A stretch of 16,378 bases of DNA, taken from NCBI GenBank assembly GCA_016098155.1, contig JAAAJB010000706.1, positions 1 through 16,378 on the forward strand, written 5' to 3'. Under the pieces are notes generated by a model, which saw nothing but the letters and a program-made list of their open reading frames with translations, did no database searches and was not told the DNA's origin. The position numbers were made by a program, and so were the translations under genes. The stretch's first letter is position 1. Each line of letters opens with the position of its first letter. Positions 1 through 8,348 of this stretch are shown here, in pieces. Origin of the DNA: Actinomortierella ambigua (Eukaryota; Mortierellomycota; Mortierellomycetes; Mortierellales; Mortierellaceae).

Positions 1-52
<52 letters not shown>
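1..52. repeat. (CT)26 dinucleotide microsatellite, continuing off the left edge
   Basis: An uninterrupted CT repeat fills the first 52 bases and probably continues outside the window. On the plus strand it sits in the last intron of the gamma-glutamyltransferase gene, ending 28 bases before the acceptor AG, so it is placed where a polypyrimidine tract would act. A slippage-prone repeat here could vary in length between strains. Confidence 0.98.
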
Positions 53-57
<5 letters not shown>

Positions 58-80
58 GCTTGGTGAATGACAACTAACAG
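53..80 (+). other. 3' end of the gamma-glutamyltransferase intron (branch region and acceptor)
   Basis: The 28 bases between the CT repeat and the exon contain TGAC (68-71) and CTAAC (74-78), followed at once by AG (79-80). CTAAC is the branch consensus seen in the other introns of this window, but here it abuts the AG, too close to be the branch used with that AG. TGAC, about 10 nt upstream, is the more plausible branch. The acceptor is supported by the reading frame of the exon. Confidence 0.6.
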
Positions 81-350
81 ACCATATTGAACGTGTACAA
101 CTTTGACATGAACATTATGGAGGCGATCGAGAGCCCCCGGGTCCATCACCAGCTGATGCCTCATGTGGCCGACTTTGAGTCGGGCTACTCGACCAAGGCA
201 ATCGAGTTTGCTCGCACCCGCGGCCATAATGTCACGGTGTTTGACATCCGCCTGGCTAAGGCCGAGATCCAGGGCGTGATGCGCCTAGAGGACGGCTATG
301 CCTACGCAGCGAGTGATTCTCGCAAGCATGGCATTGCTGCAGGCTACTAG
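81..350 (+). CDS. gamma-glutamyltransferase, last exon (C-terminal part of small subunit; 5' exons outside window)
   Basis: This is the terminal exon of a gamma-glutamyltranspeptidase, the Ntn hydrolase that removes or transfers the gamma-glutamyl group of glutathione, normally secreted, vacuolar or membrane-anchored. The frame runs from an acceptor AG at 79-80 and reads T-I-L-N-V-Y before the family hallmarks: the EAI(E)SPRVHHQL motif (residues about 14-25 of the exon), a GHNV segment, and the closing AASDSRK..AAGY, which is the near-universal C-terminus of the family. The catalytic Thr and the autoprocessing site lie upstream, outside the window, so activity cannot be judged here. There is no ATG at the start; the piece is an internal-to-terminal exon, not a small gene. 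It ends at TAG 348-350 and is followed by AATAAA at 380. Family assignment is firm. The exact acceptor is inferred from the AG and from the aligned residues. Confidence 0.92.
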   Translation, partial: TILNVYNFDMNIMEAIESPRVHHQLMPHVADFESGYSTKAIEFARTRGHNVTVFDIRLAKAEIQGVMRLEDGYAYAASDSRKHGIAAGY

Positions 351-379
351 CCAGTCTCCAGTATCTAACTCACACTCGC

Positions 380-385
380 AATAAA
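380..385 (+). terminator. AATAAA poly(A) signal of the gamma-glutamyltransferase gene
   Basis: A perfect AATAAA starts 30 bases after the TAG stop of the gene, at the normal place for a fungal cleavage/polyadenylation signal. Confidence 0.75.
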
Positions 386-734
386 CAACATTTCAATGTA
401 GGGCAAGGATGAAAAACGTAGTAACGTGTTGCACTGACCCCCCCCCATCACCCAGCCCCTCTCTTGCACATACTCACATACTCTTTCCCCTGCCTCGACT
501 TTTGCGTGTGTGTGGGCTGTACGCCCACAAAGCGACCAGGGCATGACAGGGTAAGCATGTCATTGAGTTTGCACTCGTGGGTGGCCTGCTGAGTAACCCT
601 ACCTGAGGCTTCGTAACTCTTTTTTTTTTTTGTTTGCCCCAGCAAAATTCTCACCACCAAACACACCATACCACGAGAGGGGATGTCCTGTGCATGGCAG
701 TCGTGAATGATATGCCCGGCGAGAATGAAATAGA

Positions 735-840
735 GAGAGGCTGGTTGCACCACTTGCTAAAAGAGAGACTGAGAGAGAGGGAGGAAGGGTGAGAGCAAGT
801 GAGTAAAAGGAGAGGGAGGAAGAGGGAAGAGGGGGGGGCG
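735..840. repeat. purine-rich low-complexity tract
   Basis: On the plus strand this stretch is mostly GA/GGA repeats with G runs and few pyrimidines. It lies some 180 bases before the complementary-type CT-rich tract at 1020-1153. Confidence 0.7.
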
Positions 841-1019
841 GGGACCCCGGACTGAGTGTCTACTGAAAAAACATGCGCACACCTACACACCCAATTGACA
901 TACACACGCGGATGTACCATCCATCCACCCCATGTGGCAGAAGGGATGGCTCTGCTCATATTTCCTGTTTTTGTTGAGCCTTTGGATGACGATTGACAAG
1001 CTGGACTACATAGCTGGGT

Positions 1020-1153
1020 TCTCTTTCTTCCTTCCCTTCCCTTCCTTCTTCTTCCTTCTTCCGTCTTCCCACTTCCCTCTTCCTTGTTCTTCCCTTTCAG
1101 CTCTTAATATATCCTCTCCTCTCCTCTCCTCTTTTTTTTTTTTTTTTTTTTTT
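1020..1153. repeat. pyrimidine-rich low-complexity tract ending in T22
   Basis: The plus strand is almost purely C/T: CTTCC-type repeats from 1025, TCCTC repeats near 1112-1131 and 22 consecutive T at 1132-1153. The tract is part of the likely promoter/leader of the LRR gene. Confidence 0.85.
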
Positions 1154-1371
1154 GCCTTGAACACAACATACACAGAACATCACATACTCGCCTGGTTTGT
1201 CTCGTCTGTCTGTCCAACTGAGCGAATTTTCCCTCTCTTCCTTCTTTTCGGTCCACACGCTCTTCGCCTCCCACACTTTGCCCCATTGCACTGCATTGCA
1301 CCAAAACTCCATTCCTTCCCTTTCCATTCCTTCCATCCAGCTGACAGCTACCTCCCCCTCTCTCCGCGTCC

Positions 1372-4300
1372 ATGGACAAGCCCATCGAGGGTGATCGGTA
1401 TATCCGCACCCTGTCGCACTACCTGCGCACCAATCAACGCCGGCTGCAGCCCGCCTCACAGCCTGCTAACGGCACCAAGGAGAATGGCAGTGTCAACAGC
1501 AACATTCGGTCACTCGTCACCCCGGCCGACCCACTCGCGGCTGCCTACTCGGGCATGGTCAACTCGCTCTGGAATGTCGGCTCAGCCGTCGTAAACTCCA
1601 TCACGCCCTCATCCCCATCTAGTTCAGGCCACCCGCCTCCACCGCCGTCGTCACAATATCAGGGTAGCTGGGATGGCACGGGCACCATCGACCCGAACGC
1701 GAGTCCGTCAGAGCGCCTGTTGTCGCTGCAGGCCCAGTTGCGCGCGCCGATCCTGCCGCTCGACCTGTACTATCTCCTCTACTTGCTTGATCGCTTTGAC
1801 CAAGACGGCATCGAGATTGAGGGCTGGGACGGCCTCACGCCACGCACCGTCGGCGACTCGAATCCACGCGTTCTCCGCTCAACACCGTCATCACCCAATG
1901 CCACCTCCGCCAACAACAACGGTAACAACGGTAAGGCGGGGGACACCTCAAATGGTTACTCATCCTTCCCACCGCCAGCATCCCCTCGTCCACAATCGAT
2001 TCGATCGTTCTCGTCCACAGCGCTCTCGACACTGACGCTCATCACCGGCTGGAAGCAGTGGTCGACGGCGGCTTCGTCGCAACAGGGCACCATCACCATC
2101 GAAGACGACATTCGGTTCATCCACGACTTTATCGAAATGATCCCCAGCCTGCGACTTATGGCCAGGATCGACACCGCTTCCACGGCCAAGGGCAGGATCG
2201 TCGGTTTTGAGACCGACACTGTCCTCCACCTCTTCCAGACCGCGGCAGCGATCGCCCAAGCACCCTGGACAGAACCGGCACCGACCTCGTCGGTGCTTCT
2301 CCCCATGGCCTCGCTCTTCAAGTCGCTCTCGCATCTGGAGATTCACAAGATTCCTGTCAACTGTATCGAAGGCTGGGAGACGCTCATGGGCCAGTTGCGG
2401 TCGTTGGTCGTTGTCCAGGCCTCGATTGAGGATGTCCATCAGGTGCTGGTCGAGGCCGTTGTCCGATGTGAGCGTCGCCGTCGTCAGCGTGTGTACAGAG
2501 AACAGAACCGAGCTCAGCTGATGAAGGAGGAACGACAGGCGGCGTTGCGTGAGGCTGAGCTGGCGAGCCAGGGACATGACACGACCACCATAGGAAAACA
2601 GGGCGGTGATGAGGGTGAGCAGGTCGGTGGTGGTGGCAGTGGCCTTGGTGCTCATCACACAGCACAGTCATCCACATCGTCCACATCCATGGTGGTTTCG
2701 TCTTCGCCCAAGATGACGCTGCCTTTTGGTGCAGAGACACCCGATTCAGAGATCATTCAAGCGCTCAAGATGTGGCCCCAGCTTCGACATTTTTCGGCAC
2801 AGGACAACGCGCTCCCGGCGCTCGCACACAGCGAGACGTTCAGTTTTGCAGTGAATATTGTCAGCCTGGACCTGTCCCACAACCTTTTGATCTCACCGCC
2901 CTTGGGACTGATCCACCTCTTCAACCTGCATACACTCAACCTGTCATACAACATGTTGACGCACGTACAGCAGATTTACCAGATTTTGGGCAATATAGCC
3001 GTCTTGGATTTGAGAGGCAACCGTTTGGAGAGCCTGTGTGGACTGGAGCGCCTCTGGAATCTTGAAAAGGTAGATGTTCGTGAGAACCACCTCGACGAGG
3101 CTGCTGAGGTTGGACGCCTCGCTGCCCTCCCAGGCATCCGCGAAGTGTGGTCTGAAAGCAATCCGTTCTGTAAGATTCAGGTGAGTCGATACAACAAACA
3201 GAAAAATAGCTCATGTGTTACTGAAAACAAAAAAAAATTGAGGTCTTTAGGCCGAAAAATGTGCTCCATTACTAACCACTCGTATATTTAAATTCGTATG
3301 ACATAATAGCCAAAGCATCGCCTAGAGATTCTGGCAGTCTTCAAAGCGAATGGTCATGACCTGTTGCTGGATGGATCGTTTGCGTCCTTCACAGAGAAGC
3401 GAGCACTGGCAAACTTGGGACCGACGGCTTTTTCAACGACAATTTCCAGCATCAATAATCCAGCCAATATACCCGCTGCCTCGGCCCCATCCGCTGTCCT
3501 GGCCAAGGATCTCTCACCAGCTCCACGGCCGCTGTCGAGCGCGTTCCTCTCCGGCCCCAACAACACCTCGTCGCTCAAGCCCCCGGCCAAGGACGGCCTA
3601 GAGGCCACCACCCCACCAGGCACGACCCCGAACTCGCCTGTGGCCAAGCTTGAGAAGAAGAAGCTGGTCAAGTCGTCCAAGCGTGTCAAGCGTGTCGTCA
3701 ACCTGGATAGTGATCATGAGGAAGGAGGAGAGGAAGGAGATCAGCCGGAGCAGGATACCGTTAGCGGAGCTGGCGGGGCCGTCCTAGGACCAGCGGTGAT
3801 GATTGCAGGCAAGAATGGATCCGGCAAGAATGGTAAATCAGTCAGTATGTCGGCAGCAACAGCAGCAGGCGAAGAAGGCGAGAAGAAAGAGAAGAAGAAG
3901 ACCAAGGGCACCAAGAAGAAGGTGACTAAGAAGAAGAAGCAGCAGCAAGCCGGCGAAGCTGGAGAGAACAACAACAGTAACGACAGCAGTGAGGCCAAGA
4001 CAAGCAACAACGATACCAATCCGCGGACGAGTGTCCACTTTGGCGATACTCATAGGGGCCACGATGGCGAACAAGATGATACCGTAGACCATTCACTCTG
4101 CCATGATGGCCACCATGTGCACCGATTGGCCCAGTTGGAACAGTCGATGGCGTCGTTGGCGACGGGAGGAGGTGGTGGTGGTGGTGCAGGTGGAGGCGGT
4201 TCTCGACCGGCACACCACCGTCAGCCGTCGCGTAGCATTTTGAAACGGTCTTCGATGATCGTCCCCGGCACTAGTGGTGGACCATCGAGTGGCGGCTCGT

Positions 4301-4575
4301 CAGCCTTGTCGCCTCGGCTGCGGCCTTCGTCACCGATCGGATCGTTCTCGTCTGATGATGGTGCAGATGAGTACCGGCGCCGGATCGAGGCCATGCGGAT
4401 GGAGGCTGGTACCAACTGGCTCAAAGTACTGGCGGAGATGGACCGAGATGTGTCGATCCGCGAAGAGCAGCAGCGGCTTTCACAGCAGCAACAACAACAA
4501 CAATCACATCACCATCAACCACATCAAAGGCAACAGCCACTGCCACCTCAGCGACGACATTCAAAAGCACTCTAA
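1372..4575 (+). CDS. leucine-rich repeat protein related to STK11IP/LIP1 (exons 1372..3180 and 3310..4575)
   Basis: The predicted protein has 1024 aa. Exon 1 ends K-I-Q before the donor GTGAGT. The 129-nt intron has CTAAC at 3272-3276 and an ATAG acceptor at 3306-3309. Exon 2 continues in phase with P-K-H-R-L-E-I-L. Order of parts: a short N-terminal helix with YIRTLSHYLR (residues about 10-19); a Ser/Pro-rich linker; a structured region at about 245-370 ending in SLSHLEIHKIPVNCIEGW; a basic coiled stretch (about 365-400); five LRRs at 467-603 (LDLSHNLL, LNLSYNML, LDLRGNRL, VDVRENHL); a post-LRR DLLLDG..SFTEKRALANLG segment; a basic RVKRVVNLDSD motif; Lys-rich, Gly-run and His-rich tracts; a GTNWL motif near 970; and a polyQ/His tail. 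LRR cap, LLDG segment, basic-acidic motif and NWL occur in the same order in human STK11IP as I remember it, which binds the kinase LKB1. The C-terminal half of the animal protein is absent. LRR identity is certain; STK11IP kinship is likely; function in this fungus is unknown. Confidence 0.88.
4168..4200 (+). repeat. GGN triplet tract (Gly run inside the LRR protein)
   Basis: Glycine codons, mostly GGT and GGA, repeat and encode a flexible Gly run with one Ala near residue 895. It lies in the low-complexity exon 2 half of the LRR protein, together with a Lys-rich segment (about 3880-3945) and a CAA/CAG tract (4487-4505). Confidence 0.8.
4487..4505 (+). repeat. CAG/CAA glutamine tract near the C-terminus of the LRR protein
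   Basis: CAG and CAA codons encode a short polyglutamine stretch followed by a His/Gln-rich tail up to the stop at 4575. Such tracts commonly vary in length between strains. Confidence 0.8.
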
Positions 4576-4768
4576 GGGGCACATCTCCTGTATCTACGTT
4601 TTGTATAATGACCTTTAAAGTATCCCATTCAACGGGTGTCGAAACTCATAAAATTTGTTGATCCGCAAACATGCACCAAGCCACATTGTCAGTCTTTCAA
4701 CTTTACAGGGAAGAGTGAAGCCGAAATTCCATTTGTTTACCCACCCACCCATTCTCCCCTCGACCGAC
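4576..4768 (+). promoter_or_regulatory. 193-bp spacer: 3' end of the LRR gene and promoter/leader of DUS3
   Basis: Only 193 bases separate the LRR stop from the DUS3 ATG, so terminator and promoter must overlap. No perfect AATAAA is present; ATAAAA at 4648-4653 is the nearest. The last 30 bases before the ATG are C-rich, with CCCACCCACCC. A 15-codon upstream ORF begins at 4671 and ends at 4718. Confidence 0.55.
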
Positions 4769-7146
4769 ATGTCTGAGTCCCACGACCAGCCCATCTCTGT
4801 GGAGATTCCCGCCAGCATCTCGGCAGTCGAGACACCTCACAATGCCGATTCTGGAAGGAGAGGTTATGCCCCTCTCAAGCCTCAGTACATTATCCCTAAA
4901 GAGCCCGTGAAGGAAGAGACGCTCTCGCACTTGAGCGAGGCTGTGGAGCGCCAAGGTGACAGCGGTCGTCTGGACATGCCAGACTCTGAAAGTAGCGCTT
5001 CAGCGACGCCTCAGCCTGGAGTAGCCGAGTCGAACGAGGGCGACGATAAGGACGACGGTGGCAATGGTCATGTTTCGAAGCGTCAGCGTTTCAAGGAAAA
5101 CCGACGCAAAAAGGGCATGACTAAAGACCGTAAGGTGACACGACATGTCAACGACGCGGTGGAGCTGTGTCTGAACATTGCTCGCGGAGAAGAGTGTTCC
5201 TACGGCGAAAAGTGCCGGATCAACCACGACGTGGAGAAGTATCTGGCGAGCAAGGAGAAGGACCTTGGCGAACGTTGTGTCAACTTTGATCTGTTTGGCG
5301 TCTGCCCCTATGGATACAAGTGCCGGTTCTTGGATGCCCATATGACAACCACACCCGAGCGTAAGCTCGTTAAGGATCAGGAGAAGCGGGATCGGACCGA
5401 GCCCACCACGTTGAATATCCTGCCGCATGACATGACGATCAAGCTTCGCAAGTTTGATGTATGTATATTGCTTTAGTTTTTTCCTACCTTCTGTGATACC
5501 TCCAATTCTTTTTCTCCTTTGGCTAACCTTTAGAGCAAATACCGCTTAATTCCTTTCACTAGTTTGACTATTCTCGATCGGAAAAGTTTTTGAAGGAGCA
5601 CTTGGCAGAGCAGGCAGCAGCGAACAAGAGCGGCAAGAACGACGACGACGACGACGCTGAGGACAATGCAGCAGCCACTGGAGAAAAGGACAATTTTGAA
5701 GACCGGAAGATTGCTGTGCCAAAGCCTCGCCTTGCCCAGGAGGAGATGGAGGAAGTCACGCAGGACGATACACCCGATGTCCCTCTGAGAGCTTGCGAAA
5801 AGAAGAAGGTATGTAAAAGAGCTCTTGTTTTTGTCAGTTCTACCTATGTGTTGACTCTTCTCGGTATTATTGTTAGCATTATCAATATTATCAGCTGCTG
5901 ATCCCCCACTTTATGACCTTTTCTCCTGTTCATACTAGATCGACTTTCGAGGCAAGACATACCTGGCCCCTCTCACGACAGTCGGCAACCTCCCGTTCCG
6001 CCGCATCTGTAAGGAGTACGGTGTGGACATCACGTGCGGTGAGATGGCGTTGGCGCAAAACATTGTACAGGGTCACAAATCCGAGCTGGCGCTCCTTCGT
6101 CGACACGCCTCGGAAGATTTGTTTGGTGTGCAGATCACGGGCAACAAGGTGGACGTGATCACCAAGGCCTGCGATGTCATCAACCAGACGTGCGATGTCG
6201 ATTTCGTCGATCTCAACATGGGCTGTCCGATCGACCAGATGTTCAACAGTGGATGTGGCAGTGGTCTGATGGGTCGTATGAGCAAAGTCAAGTCCATCCT
6301 CAAGGGCATGCAGTCAGTTCTGGATGTGCCTGTCACGGTCAAGTACCGCATGGCCATCTACGATAAGAAACCCATCGGCACCAACCTCACCCCGCGATTC
6401 CATCTGTATGGCGCCGCCCTGGGCACGCTGCACGGACGCTCGCGTCAGCAGCGGTACACACGTTTGGCGGACTGGGATTATATCCAAGCCTGCACAGAGG
6501 TGGATCGGGGTACGCCCGGAACGGACGACTACATGCCGCTGTTTGGCAATGGCGATATCATGGGTTACACGGACTATTATGAGCATCTGGAGAAACATAA
6601 CGTGGACGGATGCATGATTGGACGTGGCGCGTTGATCAAGCCGTGGATCTTTGAGGAGATCAAGTCGAAGCGGCACTGGGACATCTCGTCGAATGAGCGG
6701 TTTGATATGATGAAGAGGTTTTGCGATTATGGACTCGAACATTGGGGATCGGATACCCATGGTGTCAACCAGACGCGTCGTTTCTTGTTGGAGTGGCAGA
6801 GTAAGTTTATTTGGACTTTTTATTTCCGTATGAGAGGATGAAGATGCATGGTGACAAGCGCACACCTTTTTTTTAGCACCTGTCTAACATATAAACTTCC
6901 CTTATCACCCCCTTCCCATTAGGCTTCTTGTATCGCTACATTCCTGCTGGATTGCTGGAGGTTCTGCCGCAAAAGATCAACGAACGCCCTCCTCCGTTTG
7001 TGGGCCGCGATGATCTCGAGACGCTCATGGCCAGTAGCAACGTCCAGGACTGGATCAAGCTCAGCGAGATGATCCTTGGCCCAGCCCCGGCGGGCTTCCG
7101 CTTTGATCCTAAACATAAGGCCAACTCGGCCAATGTCGAGGGTTAA
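4769..7146 (+). CDS. DUS3: tRNA-dihydrouridine(47) synthase [NAD(P)(+)], Dus3 (exons 4769..5458, 5563..5808, 5939..6800, 6923..7146)
   Basis: The predicted protein has 673 aa, close to yeast (668) and human DUS3L (about 650). It is an FMN enzyme that reduces a uridine (position 47 in the tRNA variable region) and, in several eukaryotes, also mRNA uridines. Order: acidic N-terminus; basic RRKKGMTKDRK stretch; CCCH finger 1 with C134, C143, C149, H153 (CX8CX5CX3H); finger 2 with C170, C179, C185, H191; a KLRKFD linker; then the TIM barrel beginning YLAPLTTVGNLPFRR. N-M-G-C-P carries the catalytic Cys408; HGRSRQQRY (477 on), GNGDI (515 on) and GRGALIKPW follow; the C-terminal helical domain keeps INERPPPFVGRDDLETLM and ends PKHKAN. 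Introns of 104, 130 and 122 nt fit (phase 0, 0, 1), the last restoring EWQS-FLYRY. The start is the first in-frame ATG, MSESHD. The usual KxRTG motif reads KYRMA (447-451). Identification is firm. Confidence 0.97.
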
Positions 7147-7200
7147 AAAAAAAAGGAGAAGAATGGAAGAAAAACAGGACAAGGTGGAGTGCAAAAATGA

Positions 7201-7206
7201 AATAAA
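7201..7206 (+). terminator. AATAAA poly(A) signal of DUS3
   Basis: A perfect AATAAA starts 55 bases after the DUS3 stop codon, following a purine-rich 3' UTR. Confidence 0.75.
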
Positions 7207-7829
7207 CATATCTCCCTCTCTCCAGTCTTCAATGGCTTTTTACTCAAGAGTGTGCTACACTCCACTGGGAACTGATATACAGAGTAGAGAGAAGCTAAGA
7301 AGAGGAGGATCCACCCGTTGAAAGCCTACATTCGCACCGATTATACATCTACCAGGCAAAAATAGAACGTGTATACCCATCCTCATTTGGCGTTCTCAGC
7401 AGGGTCGCTCTTGAAAATAATAGCAACGAAGTCACGATCTAACTATGGGTGTTACACCGATTAAAATAACTTCCTTTTTGGACCGAGTCTCCTTGGTATT
7501 GGAGAGGGCTGAGCACCTTTCCTCGAATAGGTATTTTTTATCACGTTGTTGATGCGCGTTGTGAATTCACCAAATTTGAATCATCCTCCCAGCTGCTGAA
7601 AGAAAGTATTGATAAATAGCACTCCTTTCTGTCCTCTTGCTCGCTATATCCTTTTCCTTCGCTCGATTGCCTTCCTTGGTTCACCCGCCTGCTCCTCATT
7701 CTCACCCGCTGCGTGTGCACTACTACATCTTTGTTCTCGCTCTGCTCCGGCCGCAAGTGCTACCTATCACCTCCTATCATTTGATACCTCCAAACCTCCC
7801 CCTTTCTACCTAATCAAATCACCACAAAA
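7207..7829 (+). promoter_or_regulatory. spacer and pyrimidine-rich promoter/leader of the SnoaL-like gene
   Basis: No gene is supported in this stretch. The first 400 bases are unremarkable AT-rich spacer. From about 7617 to 7825 the plus strand becomes rich in C and T, as upstream of the LRR gene, and contains CTATAT near 7644; this is the likely core promoter and leader. The ATG is preceded by CACCACAAAA, a strong fungal initiation context with A at -3. Confidence 0.55.
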
Positions 7830-8348
7830 ATGCCGCCCTCCACCAATCTTAACGTCCTGAAGCAAGCTTTCAAGCACCTGAATGCTGGAAACATCAATGG
7901 CTGCCTCAGTCTTATGCGCCCCGACTTCATCATCAACATCGCCGAGATGCCCTATCAAAAACGTGGCCATGACGCCTGGCGCAAGCATGCCGAAACGCTC
8001 TTCGCGAGCATTCCCGATGTCAAAGTCCATGTCGAGGACGCCATCTCAGAAAACGACAAGGTGGCTGTGCGTGTGCGAATCCAGGGCACGCACATGGGAG
8101 AGTTCCTCGGCTGCCCCCCTACCGGTGCAAAAATCGACTACCTCAGCCATGAGATTTATCGGTTCGAGGATGGCAAGATTGCAGAGGAGTGGATTTGTTC
8201 TGATAGCGTGACGATGCTCAGGCAGATTGGCGCTCTCTCGACAGGCCGTCTTGCTTCGATGTGGCTATCCGGGTATCGGTTTTGGGCTGGGCTGGGCGTC
8301 GGGGCTGTTGTGGCTAGCATTGCACAATACGCATCCAAGCATATGTAA
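7830..8348 (+). CDS. SnoaL-like / ester cyclase family protein with C-terminal hydrophobic tail
   Basis: An intronless 172-aa protein. Residues about 5-130 match the SnoaL-like polyketide cyclase family of the NTF2-like fold: an N-terminal helix ending in a GNINGCLSLM segment, the IPDVKVHVED strand pair, the DKVAVRVRIQGTHMGEFLG core, a P-P-T-G turn, and FEDGKIAEEW followed by D-S-V-T-M-L-R-Q-I-G. Stand-alone members bind small hydrophobic molecules; many fungal ones have no known substrate, so no reaction is assigned. Unlike the compact bacterial enzymes (about 130-150 aa), this one ends in a hydrophobic, glycine-spaced segment (about 151-166, AGLGVGAVVA) and a short tail, QYASKHM, suggesting a tail-anchored membrane protein. 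Its neighbours give no pathway hint. The start has an excellent context, and no upstream in-frame ATG is needed. Confidence 0.88.
   Translation: MPPSTNLNVLKQAFKHLNAGNINGCLSLMRPDFIINIAEMPYQKRGHDAWRKHAETLFASIPDVKVHVEDAISENDKVAVRVRIQGTHMGEFLGCPPTGAKIDYLSHEIYRFEDGKIAEEWICSDSVTMLRQIGALSTGRLASMWLSGYRFWAGLGVGAVVASIAQYASKHM

Larger units (their letters stand above)
351..1371 (+). promoter_or_regulatory. intergenic spacer and pyrimidine-rich promoter/leader of the LRR gene
   Basis: No coding region is supported in these 1021 bases. The segment holds a C9 run (438-446), a T run near 620-631, a purine-rich (GA/G) stretch at about 735-840, and then a long CT-rich stretch at about 1020-1371. The CT-rich part includes CTTCC-type units, four TCCTC pentanucleotides near 1112-1131 and T22 at 1132-1153. 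Long pyrimidine tracts on the coding strand just upstream of the ATG are typical of fungal core promoters and 5' leaders, so this is the likely transcription start region of the gene at 1372. No clear TATA box was found. Confidence 0.6.

Noticed and set aside
932..1594. Long ORF of 220 codons across the CT-rich leader
   Set aside because: It is open because CT-rich repeats give Ser/Phe/Leu/Pro codons without stops, and it runs into the LRR gene in a different frame; no protein features.
1960..2658. 232-codon antisense ORF inside the LRR gene
   Set aside because: Shadow frame of GC-rich coding DNA; the plus frame carries clear LRR homology and splice-consistent structure.
4655..4768. DUS3 starting upstream of 4769
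   Set aside because: There is no in-frame ATG in this part; MSESHD at 4769 is the first, and acidic Dus3 N-termini start in this way.
5523..5533. CTAACCTTTAG as the end of DUS3 intron 1
   Set aside because: The AG is too close to the branch, and the frame after it reaches TGA before the conserved exon; the acceptor at 5561-5562 keeps the frame.
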